DNA of 5,701 nucleotides from Synergistaceae bacterium (GTDB lineage: Bacteria > Synergistota > Synergistia > Synergistales > Aminobacteriaceae). The stretch's first letter is position 1, and each line of letters opens with the position of its first letter. The notes beneath the pieces were generated by a model. It was not told the DNA's origin. It ran no database searches and was given only the letters and a program-made list of their open reading frames with translations. Positions 1-5,701 of this stretch are shown one piece after another. Both the position numbers and the translations under genes were made by a program. The stretch covers positions 1 to 5,701 of the forward strand of contig JAFSNU010000278.1 in assembly GCA_017447325.1 (NCBI GenBank). The letters are read 5' to 3'.

Positions 1-230
1 AAATTTTCATTTCTCTCATGATTAAATCAGCTCCGCGATCTAGCCAATGCTTAAGCTCTTAAAATTATATTTTGAATTTAAAAATTTATAATATTCTACT
101 ATCCCCGCCCGCGACCAGCTCCTACTAACTTTTATTAAAAAATTTGATTATCGCGAGGTCACGGCAAAAAATGAGTGAGTTAGATATACAACTCTTATTA
201 ACTTAAATTACGCTGTAAACTGTGCCTCGC

Positions 231-267
231 TTGTACCTTTTTAGGCTATTTATAATATAATTATAAT
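231..267 (+). promoter_or_regulatory. Probable sigma-70-type promoter of the integrase
   Basis: Three TATAAT-type -10 boxes lie nose to tail at 251-256, 256-261 and 262-267, directly before the integrase ribosome binding site. A possible -35 box TTGTAC is at 231-236. It stands 19 bases from the middle -10 box, which is somewhat long, and 14 from the first, which is short. The -10 match is perfect but the -35 partner is only fair, and AT-rich sequence gives such matches by chance. No clear operator palindrome overlaps it. Confidence 0.4.
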
Positions 268-274
268 ATATATA

Positions 275-281
275 AAGGAAG
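275..281 (+). promoter_or_regulatory. Ribosome binding site of the integrase
   Basis: AAGGAAG is a good match to the anti-Shine-Dalgarno complement. It ends 10 bases before the ATG at 292 and only 4 bases before an in-frame TTG at 286. The longer spacing, the stronger codon and the typical integrase N-terminus (M-S-L-S-E-L-T-I) together favour ATG 292, though TTG 286 cannot be excluded. Confidence 0.6.
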
Positions 282-291
282 ATGTTTGAAA

Positions 292-1422
292 ATGTCGTTA
301 AGTGAACTTACAATTCAAAAGCTCAAGCCGCGCGAGAAGCGTTATTTGGTCGGAGACGGGCGCGGGCTTTACATTGCGGTAATGCCGACGGGGGAGAAAT
401 ACTGGTATGCTCGGACGTTTGAGAATGGCCGCGAGCGCAAAAGATCATTAGGCCGCTATCCTGACATTAGTTTAAAAGAGGCTCGGGAGCTGAAGGCAAA
501 GGGATTTAATTTAGATAAAGAAAAGCCGTTAGCTTTAGGCGTTGTGGCTGAAGAGTGGTATATAAAGCGTCACAAGCCCGCTGTGTCGAAATGGACGGCG
601 TATTTGACGCGCAAGAGGCTTGATAAATTTATTTTAGCAAATTTCAGAGAGCGCGATATAAAGGCTATTACGCCGCGTGAGTTGCTGCCGGTATTGCATA
701 AGATACAGGAGAAAAACGGCCTTGTTATAGGCTATTATGTTAAAGGTATTTTGTCGCAGATTTTCGAGTATGCTATTGCGGCGGGCTATTGCGAGTGGAA
801 TCCGGCCGCCCAGATCGCAAAGGCTTTAATACCTAAAAGGGAGACGCAGCATTATTCTGTAGTCAAGACGGAGCAGCAGGCTGCGGAAATTATGCGGGCG
901 ATAAATAGTTATAACGGAACGCGTGTTGTCAAAATCGGCTTGTTATTGCTTGCTCATACTTTCGTTAGAAATAGTGAAATGCGGTTAGCGCGTTGGAGCG
1001 AGATCGATTTTGATAAAAGAGTTTGGATAATTCCGGCTGAAAGAATGAAGATGCGCCGCGAGCATATCGTTCCGCTGTCTGAACAGGCTTTAAGCTTGTT
1101 TAAAAAGCTGCGGGAGTTCACGACGCATGAAGATTATTGTTTTGTCTTGCGGGGTAAGAATAAGCCGATAGGGGAGTCAAGTTTTAGCAAGGCTTTAATT
1201 AAATTAGGTTATGGCAAGGGCAAATTCACGCCGCACGGCTTTCGCGGTATGGCAAGCACGCTTTTAAATGAGCATAATTTTAATCGCGATGTTATCGAGC
1301 GGCAATTAGCTCACGTAGAAAATAATCAAGTCAGGGCGGCGTATAATCAGGCTGAATATTTAGATGAACGACGTAAAATGCTTGACTGGTGGAGCGCATA
1401 TTTGGAGAATTTAATTAAATAA
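292..1422 (+). CDS. P4-type tyrosine site-specific recombinase (integrase)
   Basis: This enzyme would integrate and excise the element by cutting and rejoining DNA through a covalent 3'-phosphotyrosine intermediate. It is 376 residues from ATG 292. Residues 1-70 form the arm-type DNA-binding domain of the DUF4102 kind (L-T-I-Q-K-L-K-P, D-G-R-G-L-Y-I, S-L-G-R-Y-P-D-I-S-L-K-E-A-R). Residues about 85-180 are the SAM-like core-binding domain, and the rest is the catalytic domain. All six catalytic positions are visible: Arg226 in TFVRNSEMRLARW, Lys253 in RMKMRREHIVPLS, His315 and Arg318 in PHGFRGMAS, His341 in QLAHVENN and Tyr351 in RAAYNQAEYL, followed by the usual RRKMLDWW tail. The protein is a little shorter than the roughly 400 residues common in the family because the linker after the arm domain is reduced. 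It should therefore be active. It has its own promoter region and converges on the large minus-strand gene. No excisionase is seen beside it. The assignment as a P4-type integrase is secure; the target site is unknown. Confidence 0.96.
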   Translation: MSLSELTIQKLKPREKRYLVGDGRGLYIAVMPTGEKYWYARTFENGRERKRSLGRYPDISLKEARELKAKGFNLDKEKPLALGVVAEEWYIKRHKPAVSKWTAYLTRKRLDKFILANFRERDIKAITPRELLPVLHKIQEKNGLVIGYYVKGILSQIFEYAIAAGYCEWNPAAQIAKALIPKRETQHYSVVKTEQQAAEIMRAINSYNGTRVVKIGLLLLAHTFVRNSEMRLARWSEIDFDKRVWIIPAERMKMRREHIVPLSEQALSLFKKLREFTTHEDYCFVLRGKNKPIGESSFSKALIKLGYGKGKFTPHGFRGMASTLLNEHNFNRDVIERQLAHVENNQVRAAYNQAEYLDERRKMLDWWSAYLENLIK

Positions 1423-1467
1423 AAAAAATGGCGGCCTGTCCCTAATTAGCTTAGGACAACAGGCCGC
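1421..1467 (-). terminator. Intrinsic terminator of the large minus-strand gene
   Basis: GCGGCCTGT at 1431-1439 pairs perfectly with ACAGGCCGC at 1459-1467, and an inner stem CCTAA/TTAGG (1441-1445 with 1451-1455) closes a five-base loop. Read on the minus strand the hairpin is followed, after two bases, by eight T residues (complement of 1421-1428), the classic Rho-independent layout. It lies 53 bases past the stop codon at 1520. On the plus strand no T-tract follows the stem, so it should mainly serve the minus-strand gene. The T-tract overlaps the integrase stop codon by two bases. Confidence 0.85.
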
Positions 1468-1519
1468 TTAACAGCACGTGAATATTATATCATAGCCAGT
1501 GCTAAACGCAAGCTAATAT

Positions 1520-4500
1520 TTAATAATACTCGTATTTAACTTTAACACCCATGCTTGCTGCTAAATCGTAGAAATATCTCCACGCGCGGCGCAAATATTT
1601 CCGGTCTTCAGGCGTTAAGCTCCGCATGAACTGCCGCTTTTCGTCTTTTGATAAGCCCGTGAGCGGTCCCATGCTCTTGATTGATTGTTTAAGCGTTTTG
1701 CGATTTCCGCCTAAATTATAATATTGCCGCAAATATCGCCGTTGATTAGCGCGGTCTTTGTAGCGCACAGCCGTCTTGAACTTGCGTAATGCTTGCCCGC
1801 GTCGTGTAATTGCTCCGCCGTCAAACGTCTTGCCGAGCGTATGCTCTTGGAAATAGCGCACTTTATCGAGTATATAGAAATATGCGCCCTCTTTCGGATC
1901 GCTTGTATATCTGAATAAGTCTTTAAAACTTCCCCAGTTTTCCCAGGTTGCGTAGTCCCTGCCCGGCTCGCCTAATAACGCGTTGACCTCGCGTGACAGG
2001 CCGAATGACTGTGCAATATAGCTCGTCATGTCGCGTATTATGCGCGGATGCGTCGCGTCTGGATAGAACGTCCGGCCTGTTGCAATTTCAACCGGCATTT
2101 TGAGCAGCGGCGTTAATGAGTTAAAGGCTTTATTAAACGCTGCGCTTGACGTCTGTTTTACAAAGTCTGTAACGCTTAAATTGCCGTTTATAATATCGCG
2201 TATATCTCTATAAAATGGTATCATTCCCTTGCTGTCCTGTCCTACCCAGTCATAAATGTCAAGCAACGCACCGATGCGGTCGAAATAGCTCACGCGCCCG
2301 TCAGAAGTATAGCCGAAAGTTAAATGCGGCCTGTCTTTAACTTCCGGCGGTAAATCGTCGTCAGCTCCGCCGCTGCCCGCATTAACAGCTTCGTTAAATG
2401 CTTTAATCGCGATAGACAGAGCATTAATCCATAATAAAGTCTTAGCGGTATTGTACGCTATCATCGGCGACTGTACCGCAATCCCTTTTAATACGCCTTT
2501 GGAGAAATCAAGCTTATTATTGCCGTCCCAGATGCCGTTCTTGAGCAGTCTGTAATAGCGTTTCGCGTTGACTTCAAGCCATGAATAAAACGGCACTGCA
2601 ACATCACGCAAGCGCATTCCCAGCTCGCTTATGCCGTTATAGTCGCCTAAAAGCTCGTTGGAGAGCTTATAAGCCCTGTCGCGTATATTAGGTATCGCCT
2701 CTATCTCTTCACGGAGTGACGCGCCCCAGTTGTCCGGCATATGATTTTCGTTATGCTGCATCTGCTCAAGATATGATAAATACGTCGCGTATCTTAAAAT
2801 ATTTTCACGGAATGATGATAATTTCATAATCCCGCCGATTGAGTATTTATTAAGTGCCTTAAAAGCTCGTTTGCTCAATCTCTTAAAGTCTGCAAATGAT
2901 TTAACACCGTTTAATTCTTTAGTCACGACTTTAAAATTCGGGTCTTTCGCAAGGTCAAAGAATGCTTGAGTAAAGCCGGTTGTGAAATATTGCGCCGTCT
3001 CAGAGCCTAAATCGCCGCCTCGTATTAAATACTGCTCTAACTCGCCTTCAGCTGCTTTGCCCCTAAACATTGAATTAATTAATTCGCCTGTAGCTTGTCC
3101 AACATACTTTAAACTTTGCGGGTTACCGGCTATAACCGCGTCTAAATCGCCCGTGACGTTGCGTAAATTATATTTTATAGTTTGCGTCGGACTGAATAAT
3201 TGCCATAATTTCCAACCTTTAGTGATCTTGCGTAAGAACTTCTTAAACGATGCCGGCTGTTTTGCCGCTCCAAAGGCTTTTAACGTGTCGGCGACTTCTT
3301 TCGGAATAACCCACAATTTAGCCTCTTCATGTCCCATGGCCTCGGCTATTTGCTCAATCGTAAACTCTCCGAGTCCTGTTTTTGTCATAGAGACTTCCAG
3401 GCCTTGACTTAACGCTATTTGAAATCTGCTCCGTCTGCCGTCATATCCAAAAAGCCCGTGAGCGTCCGGATCAAACGCAACATAGCCCTCCGGTATTTGA
3501 ATATTCCCGTCGTCAGTAATGTCGATAAGGCCGCTATTCTTCCCTATTTCTACAGGTTTTTTGAGCTTTAACTGCCGGTCAAGCCGTCCCATAACCGTAT
3601 CGCCGCTCTTTATGCTGTCCTCAAGTCGTTTAACATAATCAACAGGTTCGGCTGTTTTGCTTGATTGAGTATTATTAGCCCTTGGATTTAAAATGTCCAC
3701 AGCACGCCCTGAGCCGTCACCCGCGTTTTCTTCGCTCTCCGACTTCAGGCCTTTTGATTTTCTAAGCGCATCTTCACGCGCCATTTGCTCTTCAAGTATC
3801 TTTAAATAATCTTCTTGCGAGTAACTCTCAACGCTTGAATTAGCTTTATTTTTATTAAAAGCTTCGCGCAGCTTGTCGCTGATGTCGTAATTTTCTTTAA
3901 TCTCGTTTAACGCCTTTAAAATCGCTAAATCTTGTAACTGCTGGCCTCTTATGTCGGCTGTAACCGCGAGATAATTTGAGTTCATGTCAAGCTCGCTGCC
4001 CTTGTATTTCTTCATGTAGCTGCGGTTCAGGACGATATTGAGTAAATCATCGAGAGTTTTAATCCCTGTAAATTCAGCTTTAGAGTTTTCCGTGCCTAAA
4101 GCTGAATTATTAGCCCGCGCCGTCATTGCTAAATCATTATTAAATAATATCTCATGATGGAAATAATGCGGGTTGCGCAATACTTTCGATAAATCGCTCA
4201 GGCCTAATTTATCTGCAAGCTCTATCATTTGTTTATTTAAATCGCTGATTGCCTGTTCATCGGCTTTAATAGCGTTTGCGACGTTTTTATTAGCTTCAGC
4301 GAGTTTAGTTATGCGCTCATAATCGGCCTTTAACGTCTCGCCGTCAAGTCCCCACGGCAATTTAGCTTCCGGCATCTCCTGTTTGCGCCACATTAAGTCG
4401 TCAACAATGCGCTTGCGCATAAATAACTCAGTTTCAGCCGGCGTTAAATTCTTAATGATTTTCTTCATGTCGTTCGTAGCTGTTGCAGTTGACGCGCTGA

Positions 4501-5701
4501 TGCTTTGAGTAAGCCGTTTAAAAGTCTCTTTAGCATTAATTAAATTCTGCCCGCTCTTTGAGTTCTTACTTAAAGCCTTTAATCCGACGTCCTTCCAGAA
4601 ATTACGCGTGCTCTCTCTAACCTGAATATCGCCGCGGCTGTTCCTAAATCTCGCCTCAGTCTCAGGATTTGTGAATAACATGCTGTCGCTGCTGCGCTTG
4701 TCTTTTATAGTCTCGCTTATTGCCTCGCTCTCGACTGACGTTGTCTCCGGCTCGTTTACAGGATGTAAATTAGTTATCATTTCGCCCCTGTTTAACGCTC
4801 TCAATCTCGCCTTTACAGCCTCTAAAACTCCGCCGGTCTTTGGCCGTCCGCGTTTTTTAGGATTAGTTATAGCCTCGCTCATGTCCGCAAGTGTCTTAAC
4901 TTCCGTATTATTATTATTATTAATATGCTCTTCGCTGTCTTCAAGCACGCCCAGCTCGTTTTTAGGCCTTGCGTCTTCAGCTGCTTTAACCTCGCGTTCC
5001 GCCTTCAACTCCGCAACTTCCTGCGCGTCAATCTCGTCAGTTGTCTCGACGAAATTATTATCTTTCAGCTTATCTTCTGTTAAGTACTCGTTTGGATCGG
5101 CCTTGCCTATCTCTAAATTCGCCGCCCGCTCACTCTTCCATGACGTCATATTCTCGCCGCCGGTGTGGATATGATCGTAAACGTCATGCGCCGCTTTTGA
5201 AATATTAAAGCTTACGGCCTCGCCTTTAGAGTTGATATATTTAATATCGCGGGCTTTCTCGTAAATCGCCCTGAACCAGCCTTTAATAATCTCAAATATG
5301 CGCTTTAATCTTGAGTTGTTAGTCGGCACTTTGCCTTCCCATAAGTATTTCTCCGTTCCGGCCGCAAACTTCTCCTGCGCGTCATTCCACAAATCCCTTT
5401 CAGCCTTGCTCCAGCCTTCAGGATTGCTAAAATCTAAATCTTTAATTCCCAGCCAGTCACATAATGCGTCCCAGTCGTTACGCGCTGCTTCTGTGAGCTG
5501 AATATCGGGGTTAGTCGCCAAATCTCTGAAGTCCTGCAAGAATAAATGCGCCGTCTCGTGTAAGACTGTTGACTTATTAGCAGCTTTTAAGATATGGATT
5601 ATAGCCTTGCCCTGCTTGTCAAAGTCGATTTTGCCGCGCAATACGCCGCCCTTGTCTTGATTTAGATTTTGATTTATAATTTGCTCAGAGTTGCTTGACG
5701 G
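1520..5701 (-). CDS. Large multidomain phage protein with N-terminal zincin-like protease and LPD38-like body (partial, start beyond right edge)
   Basis: The frame is open from the right edge to TAA at 1520-1522, giving 1393 visible residues (numbered from 5701); the true N-terminus is missing. Residues 21-145 form a zincin-like metallopeptidase module: a short beta-rich lead-in (R-G-K-I-D-F), then STVLHETAHLFL with the HExxH site at 48-52, and FAAGTEKYLWEGKVP, where Glu117 is the likely third zinc ligand. Residues 200-330 are a charged linker with a poly-Asn run (261-265) and an AT-hook-like PKKRGRPK (281-288). The remainder is mostly helical, with a possible coiled coil near 455-500, NPHYFHHEIL near 510, GSELDMNSNYL near 568, LFSPTQTIKYNLRNVTGD near 835-852, SFRENILRYATYLSYLEQ near 963, PFYSWLEVNAKRYYRLL near 1037, a hydrophobic stretch near 1076-1105, DRPHLTFGY near 1123, and a very basic tail from about 1300. 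From memory these motifs match phage 'large polyvalent proteins' with an LPD38-type C-terminal region. Such proteins are believed to be packaged and delivered with DNA; function here is inferred. No gene symbol is justified. Confidence 0.82.
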   Translation of the reverse strand, partial: PSSNSEQIINQNLNQDKGGVLRGKIDFDKQGKAIIHILKAANKSTVLHETAHLFLQDFRDLATNPDIQLTEAARNDWDALCDWLGIKDLDFSNPEGWSKAERDLWNDAQEKFAAGTEKYLWEGKVPTNNSRLKRIFEIIKGWFRAIYEKARDIKYINSKGEAVSFNISKAAHDVYDHIHTGGENMTSWKSERAANLEIGKADPNEYLTEDKLKDNNFVETTDEIDAQEVAELKAEREVKAAEDARPKNELGVLEDSEEHINNNNNTEVKTLADMSEAITNPKKRGRPKTGGVLEAVKARLRALNRGEMITNLHPVNEPETTSVESEAISETIKDKRSSDSMLFTNPETEARFRNSRGDIQVRESTRNFWKDVGLKALSKNSKSGQNLINAKETFKRLTQSISASTATATNDMKKIIKNLTPAETELFMRKRIVDDLMWRKQEMPEAKLPWGLDGETLKADYERITKLAEANKNVANAIKADEQAISDLNKQMIELADKLGLSDLSKVLRNPHYFHHEILFNNDLAMTARANNSALGTENSKAEFTGIKTLDDLLNIVLNRSYMKKYKGSELDMNSNYLAVTADIRGQQLQDLAILKALNEIKENYDISDKLREAFNKNKANSSVESYSQEDYLKILEEQMAREDALRKSKGLKSESEENAGDGSGRAVDILNPRANNTQSSKTAEPVDYVKRLEDSIKSGDTVMGRLDRQLKLKKPVEIGKNSGLIDITDDGNIQIPEGYVAFDPDAHGLFGYDGRRSRFQIALSQGLEVSMTKTGLGEFTIEQIAEAMGHEEAKLWVIPKEVADTLKAFGAAKQPASFKKFLRKITKGWKLWQLFSPTQTIKYNLRNVTGDLDAVIAGNPQSLKYVGQATGELINSMFRGKAAEGELEQYLIRGGDLGSETAQYFTTGFTQAFFDLAKDPNFKVVTKELNGVKSFADFKRLSKRAFKALNKYSIGGIMKLSSFRENILRYATYLSYLEQMQHNENHMPDNWGASLREEIEAIPNIRDRAYKLSNELLGDYNGISELGMRLRDVAVPFYSWLEVNAKRYYRLLKNGIWDGNNKLDFSKGVLKGIAVQSPMIAYNTAKTLLWINALSIAIKAFNEAVNAGSGGADDDLPPEVKDRPHLTFGYTSDGRVSYFDRIGALLDIYDWVGQDSKGMIPFYRDIRDIINGNLSVTDFVKQTSSAAFNKAFNSLTPLLKMPVEIATGRTFYPDATHPRIIRDMTSYIAQSFGLSREVNALLGEPGRDYATWENWGSFKDLFRYTSDPKEGAYFYILDKVRYFQEHTLGKTFDGGAITRRGQALRKFKTAVRYKDRANQRRYLRQYYNLGGNRKTLKQSIKSMGPLTGLSKDEKRQFMRSLTPEDRKYLRRAWRYFYDLAASMGVKVKYEYY
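4907..4921 (-). repeat. Trinucleotide repeat (AAT)5 encoding a poly-Asn run
   Basis: Five tandem AAT codons on the minus strand encode Asn261-265 of the visible large protein, inside the charged low-complexity linker between the protease-like module and the helical body. Gain or loss of whole units would change linker length only and would not shift the frame, so this is not a phase-variation switch. Confidence 0.85.

Larger units (their letters stand above)
1..285. other. AT-rich region upstream of the integrase, possible attachment-site side
   Basis: This stretch has no convincing complete gene. It is AT-rich apart from a small GC-rich island at about 103-122. I see no tRNA cloverleaf, no tRNA 3' end and no long repeat. 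Small features are an inverted repeat TTAAG-CT-CTTAA at 51-62 and two direct copies of CTACTA at 96-101 and 122-127. P4-type integrases usually lie just inside one end of their element, transcribed away from the attachment site, so an att site could be here or just to the left. That is inference: one junction alone cannot reveal a direct-repeat core. A minus-strand frame at 58-1 looks protein-like and may be the beginning of a divergent gene (see findings). Confidence 0.5.

Noticed and set aside
96..127. Two CTACTA direct repeats considered as integrase arm sites
   Set aside because: Six-base identity only, two copies, and no known arm consensus to compare with.
171..206. Eleven-codon frame (MSELDIQLLLT) upstream of the integrase, considered as a leader peptide
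   Set aside because: The nearest GAGG is 12 bases away, there is no attenuator hairpin after it, and so short a frame is expected by chance.
1..285. tRNA or tRNA fragment as integration target
   Set aside because: No acceptor stem, T-loop GTTCGA-like core or cloverleaf could be assembled on either strand.
1481..1520. Inverted repeat AATATTA/TAATATT considered as a second terminator or operator
   Set aside because: Only seven A/T pairs with a 26-base loop; too weak to mean anything in AT-rich sequence.
2982..3407. Plus-strand open frame of 141 codons inside the large gene
   Set aside because: It is antisense to well-formed protein motifs of the large gene, is rich in Cys/Ser/Pro in the way of shadow frames, and has no ribosome binding site or family resemblance.
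4671..5174. Plus-strand open frame of 167 codons with a Leu/Ser-rich, membrane-like translation
   Set aside because: Its hydrophobic look comes from reading the antisense of a Glu/Lys-rich linker. It is a shadow of the large gene.
5298..5501. Plus-strand open frame of 67 codons
   Set aside because: Antisense of the zincin-like module, with no supporting signals.

Overview
The window looks like one end of an integrated mobile element, most likely a prophage, in a bacterial chromosome. It holds two real genes that converge on a shared gap: a P4-type tyrosine integrase on the plus strand, and one very large multidomain phage-type protein on the minus strand that fills almost three quarters of the window. 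The host cannot be named from this sequence. AAGGA-type ribosome binding, TATAAT-type promoter sequence, an intrinsic terminator and TAA stops are plainly bacterial. The coding sequence mixes AT-rich codons (many TTA, AAA, ATA) with GC-rich ones, giving an intermediate base composition. No host housekeeping gene, tRNA or rRNA is present to fix the lineage.

Layout. Positions 1-285 are mostly non-coding and AT-rich. They contain the probable integrase promoter (overlapping TATAAT boxes at 251-267), its ribosome binding site (275-281), and a short protein-like reading frame on the minus strand that runs off the left edge. The integrase occupies 292-1422 and keeps every catalytic residue. A strong hairpin at 1431-1467, with its U-tract in the minus-strand transcript, is the terminator of the large minus-strand gene. 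That gene ends at 1520 and stays open to the right edge at 5701, so its true start is outside the window. A TTG at 5641 is the first possible start codon in view but is probably an internal Leu codon.

How the parts fit. The integrase would insert and, with a directionality factor not seen here, excise the element. The attachment site is expected in or left of 1-285. The large protein begins with a zincin-like HETAH metallopeptidase module, continues through a charged linker with an AT-hook-like KKRGRPK motif and a poly-Asn run, and then a long mostly helical body whose motifs resemble the C-terminal modules of phage 'large polyvalent proteins' (LPD38-like). Such proteins are thought to be carried in the virion and delivered with the DNA, acting early in the new host. 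That role is inferred from the family and has not been shown for this protein. The most interesting object in the window is this putative protease/AT-hook/LPD38-like giant; nothing else in the window suggests a separate new system.
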